Assembly (NCBI GenBank): GCA_964367715.1
Contig: CAYIYO010000025.1
Location: forward strand, 1 to 25,737
Source of the DNA: CAYIYO01 sp964367715
GTDB lineage: Bacteria > Chlamydiota > Chlamydiia > Chlamydiales > Criblamydiaceae
Direction: 5' to 3'
DNA length: 25,737 bases
The translations under genes and the position numbers were made by a program. This document shows positions 8,253 to 13,873 of the stretch, piece after piece. A model generated the notes under the pieces. The model searched no databases, was not told the DNA's origin, and worked only from the letters and a program-made list of their open reading frames with translations. Each line of letters begins with the position of its first letter. The stretch's first letter is position 1.

Positions 8253-9692
8253 ATGCACACGCATAAAAAAACACCTTTAAAGCTCTTTAATACGGCATCA
8301 CGGAAAAAAGAAGAGCTTATCCCCATCGAAGATAATCACGTCAAGCTCTACACCTGCGGTCCAACGGTATACAATTATGCCCACATCGGTAACTTCCGTA
8401 CTTATGTATTCGAAGACCTTCTCCACCGGACAATCAAATTCCTGGGTATGAAACTTACGCATGTGATGAATCTTACCGATGTAGACGATAAAACGATCGT
8501 CGGCGCTACAACAAATAACATGTCCCTAGAAGAATTCACCAAACCCTTCATCCAAGCCTTTTTTGACGATCTCGCAACTCTTCACATAGAAAAAGCAGAT
8601 TTCTATCCGGCCGCCACTCAGTATATCCCCGAAATGATCGAAATCATCCAATCCCTCTTAGAAAAAGGGATCGCCTACGAAGGCGGTGACGGGAGCATCT
8701 ACTACGCCATCAGAAAATTTCCTCGCTACGGCTGTCTCTCCCATTTCCATATTGACGAACTTCAAGTAGGCGCCTCAGAACGCGTCGAAGCCGACGAATA
8801 CGACAAAGAAAATGTCGCCGACTTTGTGCTATGGAAAAAATGTGACCCTGAACGTGATGGGAATATCTTCTGGAAGAGTCCTTTTGGTATCGGCCGCCCA
8901 GGCTGGCATATGGAATGCTCAGCCATGGCAATGAAACTGTTAGGGGAAAGTATCGACATCCATTGCGGCGGCGTCGACAACATGTTCCCTCACCACGAAA
9001 ACGAAATCGCACAATGCGAAGCCTATTCCGGAAAACACTTCACCAACATATGGCTCCACTCGGAGCACCTTCTTGTCGACGGAAAAAAGATGTCGAAAAG
9101 CCTTGGCAACTTCTACAAACTCAAAGAACTCATCGACAAAGGCTTCTCTGCCGAACAGATTCGCTACCTCTTATTGACAACGCATTATCGGACGCAGCTG
9201 AACTTCACATTCGCAGGCCTAGAAGCAGCCAAACACTCTATCGAACGTCTTTCTGCCTTTATTCAACGTCTTCTCAATATCAACGATGACACACATAAAG
9301 AAGAAGAAAGTATTTATAAAATTCTCGATACCGCATTTGATGACTTCACCACCGCACTGGCTGATGATCTTAACATCTCCGCCGCACTAGCCGCATTATT
9401 TGATATGATTCGCGAAATTAATACTCTATGTGACGAAAATAAAGTAAATCGTCCTATCGCACAAAAAGTCATCGAACTAATGAAGCACCTTGACACAATT
9501 CTCGGCGTAATGTCTTTTACACGCGTCGAAGACGAAATCCCAGAAGCATTAAAAGAAGCCCTAACAAATCGCAATCTTGCAAGAAAAAATAAAGATTGGG
9601 CCACTTCAGACGAACTCCGTGACTTCATCCACTCTCAAGGATATAGCATCGAAGATACCTCTACAGGCGCCCGATTAAAGAGGTCAATATAA
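8253..9692 (+). CDS. cysS: cysteinyl-tRNA synthetase
   Basis: A 479-residue class I aminoacyl-tRNA synthetase that charges tRNA-Cys in the cytoplasm. The HIGH-type signature is HIGN at residues 44-47, preceded by the zinc ligand C35 in LYTCGPTVYN. The other zinc-site segments, WHMECSAMAM and FPHHENEIAQ, are present, and KMSKS is at 279-283. The C-terminal helical anticodon domain ends in a typical ARLKRS-like tail. Length is normal for the family (E. coli 461). The ATG at 8253 gives a start consistent with the family (short lead, then the LFNT segment), with a GAGAG ribosome binding site upstream. The TAA stop overlaps the next gene's start by one base (TAATG). Chlamydia cysS lies next to lysS (CT782/CT781, from memory); here the two are separated by the accessory pocket and face each other. 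Confidence 0.97.
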   Translation: MHTHKKTPLKLFNTASRKKEELIPIEDNHVKLYTCGPTVYNYAHIGNFRTYVFEDLLHRTIKFLGMKLTHVMNLTDVDDKTIVGATTNNMSLEEFTKPFIQAFFDDLATLHIEKADFYPAATQYIPEMIEIIQSLLEKGIAYEGGDGSIYYAIRKFPRYGCLSHFHIDELQVGASERVEADEYDKENVADFVLWKKCDPERDGNIFWKSPFGIGRPGWHMECSAMAMKLLGESIDIHCGGVDNMFPHHENEIAQCEAYSGKHFTNIWLHSEHLLVDGKKMSKSLGNFYKLKELIDKGFSAEQIRYLLLTTHYRTQLNFTFAGLEAAKHSIERLSAFIQRLLNINDDTHKEEESIYKILDTAFDDFTTALADDLNISAALAALFDMIREINTLCDENKVNRPIAQKVIELMKHLDTILGVMSFTRVEDEIPEALKEALTNRNLARKNKDWATSDELRDFIHSQGYSIEDTSTGARLKRSI

Positions 9693-9946
9693 TGGCAACA
9701 GCCAAAACAAAAGAAATGCGTTTCATGATCGCTCTCTACCGCATGATGCGCGATAGAAAAGATTTCGAAACACCGATCAACACAAGTATCGTTGCAAAAG
9801 AAATCGGTATCCACGACAAAGCCGTTCGCCTCATGTGCAAAGGCCTTCGCCGCGCCAACTTCATTAAAATCATAGACGAAGAAGACAACGTCATTATCAC
9901 CTCCCAAGGAATAGAACTCGCTCAGTCCCTCCTCGGCGGCAACTAA
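9692..9946 (+). CDS. small winged-helix-like protein coupled to cysS
   Basis: An 84-residue protein I do not recognise by name. Residues about 28-60 read as a helix-turn-helix (TSIVAKEIGIHDKAVRLMCK), followed by a short beta-wing (KIIDEEDNVIIT) and a final helix (SQGIELAQSLL), so a winged-helix nucleic-acid-binding fold is plausible. The ATG overlaps the cysS stop (TAATG), so it is probably translated by coupling from the cysS message. Autoregulation of the operon or binding to another regulator would fit, but nothing in the sequence proves either. The last 43 bp of the gene, including its stop, form the start of the 96-bp direct repeat; a second, non-coding copy lies 680 bp downstream. Confidence 0.8.
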   Translation: MATAKTKEMRFMIALYRMMRDRKDFETPINTSIVAKEIGIHDKAVRLMCKGLRRANFIKIIDEEDNVIITSQGIELAQSLLGGN

Positions 9947-9999
9947 AACATTTCCCAACAGTTTTTGGAGATCGCGGCTTGACGCGATCTTAGAAAAGA
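9904..9999. repeat. 96-bp direct repeat, copy 1 (native winged-helix gene tail)
   Basis: Base-for-base identical to 10584-10679 (offset 680). It spans the last 43 bp of the 84-aa gene, its stop, and 53 bp downstream, including the hairpin AGATCGCG-GCTTGA-CGCGATCT (9969-9990). The identity ends sharply at both edges. A much more degenerate relative occurs at about 11131-11190, and the hairpin part recurs at 11691-11720. Confidence 0.95.
9969..9990. repeat. GCTTGA-loop hairpin, copy 1
   Basis: An 8-bp perfect stem (9969-9976 with 9983-9990) around loop GCTTGA, followed by TTAGAAAAG. It sits 23 bp past the stop of the 84-aa gene, so it could end the cysS transcript, but the lack of a T-run makes a REP-like element more likely. 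Related hairpins with the same loop occur at 10649-10670, 11671-11688 and 11694-11715. Confidence 0.7.
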
Positions 10000-10063
10000 G
10001 CACTTTCTTATAAAAAACTCCTTATAGTAAGAGAAAAAAAGTGTTTATAAAATTTAAAGGCTA

Positions 10064-10069
10064 TATAAT
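10064..10069 (+). promoter_or_regulatory. candidate -10 box for the 106-aa gene
   Basis: A perfect TATAAT lies 66 bp upstream of the ATG at 10136, in very AT-rich sequence. The hexamer 17 bp upstream (GTGTTT) is a poor -35, so only the -10 is supported. A ribosome binding site GAGG sits 5 nt before the start codon. Confidence 0.3.
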
Positions 10070-10135
10070 CCAAGTTGCGTATATACATTGAAAAAAAAAA
10101 CTTTTGATTAAATTAAAACCTACAACGAGGTCAGT

Positions 10136-10456
10136 ATGTTTAGTTTTCTAGATGCAGAAACAATTCAATCGCGCTTAATGCAATCTCCTACTTTATCTGT
10201 AAATTATTTGAAAGAAAAAGGAATTGATAAAGTTGTTTCGGAACTTGCAGCTCAACGTTTTGCTGGAAAAGAACTTGATGAGACGTCGATTAAAATACAG
10301 GCAAGTGAAATATGTTTGGATATAAAAACAGGGAAGGACGGTTTTCGTGGAACCCCATTACCAAAATTTGAAGGATATGACGAAACATTTTGGAATTTTA
10401 TATTATATCTTCTTGTAACAGAGCTCAAAGAGTGTGCGATAAAATCTAATGAATAG
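10136..10456 (+). CDS. hypothetical protein, paralogue 1 of a small tandem family
   Basis: A 106-residue protein of no family I recognise. It is paralogous to the product of 10777-11109: about 25 of the first 44 residues are identical, including conserved LMxSP, LKxKGxDK and SELAAxxFAG; the C-terminal half keeps only FW and LVxELK. There is no signal peptide or membrane segment; it is predicted helical and roughly neutral. The ATG is supported by GAGG 5 nt upstream, and the gene ends in a strong intrinsic terminator, so it is an independent transcription unit. It is much more AT-rich than the flanking cysS and lysS, consistent with acquired or lineage-specific DNA. A secreted effector, regulator or toxin-antitoxin role cannot be told from sequence. 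Confidence 0.75.
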   Translation: MFSFLDAETIQSRLMQSPTLSVNYLKEKGIDKVVSELAAQRFAGKELDETSIKIQASEICLDIKTGKDGFRGTPLPKFEGYDETFWNFILYLLVTELKECAIKSNE

Positions 10457-10463
10457 AAGCTAG

Positions 10464-10498
10464 AAAACAGCATGATTTTAAAAGATCATGCTGTTTTT
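10464..10498 (+). terminator. intrinsic terminator of the 106-aa gene
   Basis: A 13-bp perfect stem (10464-10476 with 10485-10497) with an 8-nt loop and a T-run at the end of the right arm, starting 8 bp after the stop. The A-run on the left arm means it could also act on the other strand. Confidence 0.88.
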
Positions 10499-10539
10499 AA
10501 AATATAATATAAAACAAAAGCAATCCTATACTACCTGAA

Positions 10540-10591
10540 CGTTATTTTTTTATGGGAGCTTCCACTGTCGTCAAACGCTTCATCCAAGGAA
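10540..10591. repeat. fragment of the lysS 3' end (duplication relic)
   Basis: Positions 10561-10591 match 11886-11916 inside the lysS 3' end at 30 of 31 bases, in the same orientation relative to the window. Upstream of that, 10540-10560 still resembles the DNA around the lysS stop (CGTTATT, T-run, GGAGCT) with small deletions. The fragment runs directly into the winged-helix gene tail at CCAAGGAA, an 8-mer present in both parent sequences. It is too short and disrupted to be expressed. Confidence 0.88.
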
Positions 10592-10679
10592 TAGAACTCG
10601 CTCAGTCCCTCCTCGGCGGCAACTAAAACATTTCCCAACAGTTTTTGGAGATCGCGGCTTGACGCGATCTTAGAAAAGA
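10584..10679. repeat. 96-bp direct repeat, copy 2 (orphan winged-helix gene tail)
   Basis: Identical over 96 bp to 9904-9999 but without the rest of the winged-helix gene upstream; the lysS fragment takes its place. It includes a second GCTTGA-loop hairpin (10649-10670). The total absence of substitutions points to recent duplication or gene conversion. Confidence 0.95.
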
Positions 10680-10706
10680 TTTTTATTTGATGTTAATCGG
10701 GAAATC

Positions 10707-10759
10707 AGATAACTTTTGAAATTCGAGAAATATTTTTTCAAATTGATTAAAAGTTATCT
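10707..10759. promoter_or_regulatory. inverted repeat in the leader of the 110-aa gene
   Basis: Perfect 11-bp arms AGATAACTTTT (10707-10717) and AAAAGTTATCT (10749-10759) flank a 31-nt AT-rich centre. The right arm ends 4 bp before the ribosome binding site AAAGGA and 17 bp before the start codon. It could be an operator for a dimeric regulator or a weak mRNA structure near the ribosome site. The paralogue upstream has no equivalent. Confidence 0.5.
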
Positions 10760-10776
10760 AACCAAAGGAAATTTAG

Positions 10777-11109
10777 ATGATTGTTTTTCCAGATGCACAA
10801 AAAATCCAGACACATTTAATGGCATCACCATTCTTAAATGATGAAAGTCTTAAGCAGAAAGGGGTCGATAAATTAATATCTGAGCTTGCGGCGAACCTGT
10901 TTGCAGGAGAGAAATTCCCTACAATTATATATATAGGAATTAAGGCAGAAAGAGTATGTGACGAGTTAAAAACAACTTATTTAATGTGTCCTGATAAATT
11001 TCCGCCAAATATTGCAGGTGACAGAAATTTTTGGCTTCAGATTACGCGATCTCTTGTAGAGGAATTAAAAAAAATGTGCGAGCATCGAGACATCGACCAC
11101 GTACTCTAA
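10777..11109 (+). CDS. hypothetical protein, paralogue 2 of a small tandem family
   Basis: A 110-residue protein, paralogue of the 106-aa product upstream (shared LMxSP, LKxKGxDK, SELAAxxFAG in the N-terminal 44 residues; FW and LVxELK near the end). The middle, about residues 46-75, is unrelated in sequence and carries cysteines absent from paralogue 1. There is no signal peptide or membrane helix. The start is supported by AAAGGA 7 nt upstream. Like its neighbour it is AT-rich and enclosed by repeats. No clear T-run terminator follows; instead a degenerate copy of the winged-helix tail (about 11131-11190) appears, matching the order gene-tail-gene-tail expected of an old tandem array. Function unknown. 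Confidence 0.75.
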   Translation: MIVFPDAQKIQTHLMASPFLNDESLKQKGVDKLISELAANLFAGEKFPTIIYIGIKAERVCDELKTTYLMCPDKFPPNIAGDRNFWLQITRSLVEELKKMCEHRDIDHVL

Positions 11110-11155
11110 ACTAAAAGTTTAGGTCTTAATGCTAACACTTCCCTTACAACTCTTA

Positions 11156-11239
11156 TGGAATGCCGTGGATTGATGCGCTCTTAGAAAAAAGATCTATTCT
11201 TTAAAAACTCTTCGCTCTGCGTTAAGTCACCGCACTCCA
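11156..11239. repeat. degenerate small element with terminal inverted repeats
   Basis: Left end 11156-11176 and the reverse complement of right end 11219-11239 match at 15 of 21 positions. Ends and interior (CTTAGAAAAAA ... TAAAAACTCTT) resemble the better-preserved element at 11665-11772. It looks like an older copy of the same family. Confidence 0.55.
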
Positions 11240-11277
11240 AACGCGCAGGCGAGCGAATCGTCTATTTCGCGAAGCCC

Positions 11278-11309
11278 ATGTAGAGCAAAGCCAAGGCTTT
11301 GCTCTACAT
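11278..11309. repeat. 32-bp perfect palindrome
   Basis: 15-bp arms (11278-11292 and 11295-11309) separated only by AA, followed by TTTTGG. As RNA it would be a very stable hairpin and might stop transcription, though the T-run is only four or five bases. The nearest upstream gene (110-aa) ends about 170 bp earlier. Confidence 0.75.
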
Positions 11310-11430
11310 TTTGGAAGCTTATTAGGTGTCTAATGGCTTAGAGCGTTACGTCGCGATACCAAGTATTTTAGGTCGCGAATGCTACCGAGCCGTATAGTCC
11401 CAGACTCGAGCCCGCGGTCTATAGTTCGGA

Positions 11431-11650
11431 CATTTTTGATGAAGTAGATAGCGATTTGCATTAGGCTCAAAGAGCCGGCATAGTAAAAAAGTATTCGTCA
11501 TTATGAATATAATTATGTCGGTCTTTCAGACCTCAATATATTTTTCTTTCTTATCCAGGCCTTCACTCCGCTGCGCTGCGTTCCGACCTTCGCTGTAAGA
11601 TGCCGGCTCTTTGAGCCTGATGCAAATCGCTATCTACTTGATCAAAAATG
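11431..11650. repeat. inverted repeat with 51-bp arms
   Basis: Arms 11431-11481 and 11600-11650 match at 49 of 51 positions in inverted orientation around a 118-bp centre. Each arm contains a small GGCTC-AAA-GAGCC hairpin and ends in AGCCGGCAT. The centre holds a GGTCT/AGACC mini-hairpin and a GC-rich tract, with no open reading frame of note. The form suggests a non-autonomous mobile element. Confidence 0.85.
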
Positions 11651-11664
11651 CGAAACTCCAGTTT

Positions 11665-11772
11665 TGGAGTGCGGCGGCTTGACGCCGCTTTGGAGATCGC
11701 GGCTTGACGCGATCTTAGAAAAAAAATTACCTTATAAAAACTCTTTACGCTGCGTCAAGCCGCTGCACTCCA
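11665..11772. repeat. 108-bp MITE-like element with 21-bp terminal inverted repeats
   Basis: Left end 11665-11685 (TGGAGTGCGGCGGCTTGACGC) and the reverse complement of right end 11752-11772 agree at 20 of 21 bases. Inside are two tandem hairpins sharing loop GCTTGA but with different, self-complementary stems: GCGGCG/CGCCGC (11671-11688) and AGATCGCG/CGCGATCT (11694-11715). The second hairpin plus TTAGAAAA matches the 3' part of the 96-bp repeat. No target-site duplication is obvious. Confidence 0.7.
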
Positions 11773-11860
11773 TAACTAAGTGGAGAATTGTTTTGGAAGA
11801 CCACAACATCCCAACATACACAACATGTCGTTAATGTCTTTGGGGTCGTTATTGTCTTTT

Positions 11861-13474
11861 TTACTTCTTTGCCGGAGCTGGACTCTCCACTGTCGTCAAA
11901 GGCTTCATCCAAGGAAAATACAACACATCACGAATCGAATGCGCATTGGTAAATAGCATCACCAAACGGTCGATACCAATCCCTACTCCACCTGTCGGCG
12001 GCATTCCCTGACAAATTGCCTCAAGAAACTCTTCATCCAACGGAGCGGCTTCCTCATCACCGGAATCACGACGCTTTTGCTGGCCTTCTAACAACTCTCT
12101 CTGTAACACAGGATCATTCAATTCAGAATAGGCATTGCAAATTTCTCCACCAAGGATAAAGCTTTCGAAACGTTCAACAATGCTTCCCTCTCCTTTAGGC
12201 AGGTCACGGTGTGGTTTGCAAAGAACCGTTGTTTCGACAGGATGGTCAATAATATGGTGAGGCTGCACAAGCTTCGGCTCAACAAACACTTCAAATAAAG
12301 CCGCAATCAAAAGCCCACGCGAAAGTTTGCTTAACTTTCCTAATTCGACATGCCCGCTTTCTTTTAGCATCGTACGCATCTGCTCGTCCGACAGTGTATC
12401 GGTATCAATATTTGCATACTCTTTCACGCTATCTTTCATCGTTAAACGTTTCCACGGAGACTTCACGTTGATTTCAACTTCTTCCCCATTATCCGCACGT
12501 GTGACCATAAAATGGGTCTCTCCAAAAAGATTTAATGCGATCTTTTCATAAAGATGCTCGACAAATGTCATCATATCATTGTAATCCCAGTAGGCAGCAT
12601 ATGCTTCAATCATCGTAAATTCAGGATTATGCGTTCTATCGATCCCTTCGTTACGGAAACATTTGCCGATCTCAAAAACACGATTCATGCCGCCGACAAT
12701 GAGCTTCTTCAAGGACGGCTCTAGAGAAATACGCATGAACATCTCTTGGTCCAATGCGTTGAGCTTTGTTAAAAAGGGACGGGCTTCCGCTCCGCCATAA
12801 ATCGACTGCAAAATCGGCGTTTCCACCTCAAGAAAATGCTGATCATAGCAGAAAGAGCGAATCATTTGCAAAATGCGAGAACGTGTTCTAAAGGTTTCTT
12901 GCACCTCAGGATTGGAAATTAAATCGAGCCAACGCTTGCGGTAGCGCAGTTCTTTGTCGTGTAATCCGGAGTGCTTTTCTGCGAGAGGAAGCAGTGTTTT
13001 ACACAATAACGTCACCTTTTTGGCGTAGATGGTTAATTCGCCTTTATTGGTATGAAAAAGATGTCCCTCCACACCAACAATGTCACCAATATCAAATTTT
13101 TTCTCAACAAGCTTGAAAGGAGATAGTGTCTCTCCATTTTCAGTATTAGGGGAGTATCCTTCGACCAATGTATTGTCGCGGTTAAGCATCACTTGAATTC
13201 TTGTCTGTCCATCTTGCAAATGCGCAAACGCATTTTTCCCCATTCCACGGAACAACACTAAACGGCCTGCAACAGATACAGCATCGGTTTTTCCTTGCTC
13301 TGCATCTTCACTATGTCCAATTACAATGTCGCCATACTTTTCTTGTAACGTTGCTGCTGTGATCGTTGGGTCATAACGGTGAGGATAAGGATTTAACCCT
13401 AAGGCACGCAATTCCTCTAGTTTTCTTAAACGGTTTTGGTATTCTTCGTGCTGGTGATAATCTGGCTGTGTCAT
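11861..13474 (-). CDS. lysS: lysyl-tRNA synthetase (class II)
   Basis: A 537-residue class II synthetase charging tRNA-Lys. An N-terminal OB-fold anticodon-binding domain (about residues 60-170, with GRLVLFRGMGKNAFAHLQDG) precedes the catalytic core. Motif 2 is FEIGKCFRNEGIDRTHNPEF and motif 3 is GVGIGIDRLVMLF. I chose the ATG at 13474 because AAAGGG lies 6 nt upstream and the protein then begins MTQPDYHQHEEY, close to the chlamydial LysS N-terminus as I remember it. An in-frame ATG at 13516 would add 14 residues and overlap the upstream gene's stop, but has a poorer ribosome site. The 3' end has been partly copied into the accessory pocket (10540-10591). A short low-complexity tail (SPAPAKK) ends the protein. 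Confidence 0.96.
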   Translation of the reverse strand: MTQPDYHQHEEYQNRLRKLEELRALGLNPYPHRYDPTITAATLQEKYGDIVIGHSEDAEQGKTDAVSVAGRLVLFRGMGKNAFAHLQDGQTRIQVMLNRDNTLVEGYSPNTENGETLSPFKLVEKKFDIGDIVGVEGHLFHTNKGELTIYAKKVTLLCKTLLPLAEKHSGLHDKELRYRKRWLDLISNPEVQETFRTRSRILQMIRSFCYDQHFLEVETPILQSIYGGAEARPFLTKLNALDQEMFMRISLEPSLKKLIVGGMNRVFEIGKCFRNEGIDRTHNPEFTMIEAYAAYWDYNDMMTFVEHLYEKIALNLFGETHFMVTRADNGEEVEINVKSPWKRLTMKDSVKEYANIDTDTLSDEQMRTMLKESGHVELGKLSKLSRGLLIAALFEVFVEPKLVQPHHIIDHPVETTVLCKPHRDLPKGEGSIVERFESFILGGEICNAYSELNDPVLQRELLEGQQKRRDSGDEEAAPLDEEFLEAICQGMPPTGGVGIGIDRLVMLFTNAHSIRDVLYFPWMKPLTTVESPAPAKK

Positions 13475-13515
13475 GTTAAACCCTTTAGCAACTGTTTGTG
13501 GCAAGTCTGTTTTCA

Positions 13516-13692
13516 TTAGCTTTTACTATTTATTGTTTCAATTTTTGGTTTCGTCTGATAGCTGCGTACATAGTCGAGACGTGCGTAGCAGTATAACGTA
13601 GTCAAGATTAACACTAAACCATAAACTAACCATGTCAAATAGAAATATTTTACTTTCCGTGGCGCATTCCAGTAGACATCCCACCATTTCAT
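13516..13692 (-). CDS. small single-pass membrane protein upstream of lysS
   Basis: A 58-residue protein starting MKWWDVYW, with one hydrophobic segment (about YFYLTWLVYGLVLILTTLYC, residues 17-36) and a polar C-terminal tail. The ATG at 13692 has AAGGTG 6 nt upstream; a GTG at 13701 is less well placed. The gene ends 41 bp before the chosen lysS start, and its TAA overlaps the alternative lysS ATG at 13516 (TAATG). The two genes are therefore probably co-transcribed. I do not recognise the family. The aromatic N-terminus and tight linkage suggest a real gene rather than chance, but no function can be given. Confidence 0.65.
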   Translation of the reverse strand: MKWWDVYWNAPRKVKYFYLTWLVYGLVLILTTLYCYARLDYVRSYQTKPKIETINSKS

Positions 13693-13854
13693 CGGTATCA
13701 CCTTTAAATAAATTTTTCCATACTATAGCAGGTGTCCTTAAGGATGAGAATTAAAAAGTTTCTTGATCTCTATTTTTTGTCTATTTTTTTGAAAATGGAA
13801 TTCGTTGCGGATTTAATAGTGATGAAATAAACTGTCTTAAACAAATTTTATACT

Positions 13855-13860
13855 TATAAT
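13855..13860 (+). promoter_or_regulatory. candidate -10 box for the Inc-like gene
   Basis: A perfect TATAAT 13 bp upstream of the ATG, with no good -35 at 16-18 bp. The ribosome site AGAGG (13865-13869) is only 4 nt before the start codon, so this -10 would give a very short leader. Weak support. Confidence 0.25.
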
Positions 13861-13873
13861 TTACAGAGGTTTT

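Larger units (their letters stand above)
10457..10776. other. 320-bp gene-free spacer between the two paralogous small genes
   Basis: It contains, in order, the terminator of the first small gene, about 40 bp of AT-rich sequence, a degenerate copy of the lysS 3' end (10540-10591), the second copy of the 96-bp repeat (10584-10679), and an AT-rich leader with an 11-bp inverted repeat before the second small gene. I see no coding sequence or RNA gene. Confidence 0.8.
11110..11860. other. 751-bp gene-free, palindrome-rich spacer before lysS
   Basis: I see no credible coding sequence or RNA gene. It contains a degenerate winged-helix-tail/TIR element (about 11131-11239), a 32-bp palindrome (11278-11309), about 120 bp without recognisable features, an inverted repeat with 51-bp arms (11431-11650), a TIR-bounded element with two GCTTGA hairpins (11665-11772), and about 90 bp to the lysS stop. 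It reads as a landing site for small repeats. No transposase remnant is visible. Confidence 0.75.

Noticed and set aside
8915..9289. 124-aa plus-strand frame inside cysS
   Set aside because: Arg/His-rich out-of-frame shadow across the conserved HHENE to KMSKS region of cysS.
9904..11772. Repeat cluster considered as a CRISPR array or integron-type array
   Set aside because: Only two perfect copies 680 bp apart, no regular short spacers, no cas genes, no integrase or attC-like fold beyond simple hairpins.
11110..11860. Remnant insertion sequence
   Set aside because: Inverted repeats are present but I found no transposase-like reading frame or fragment on either strand; described as repeats only.
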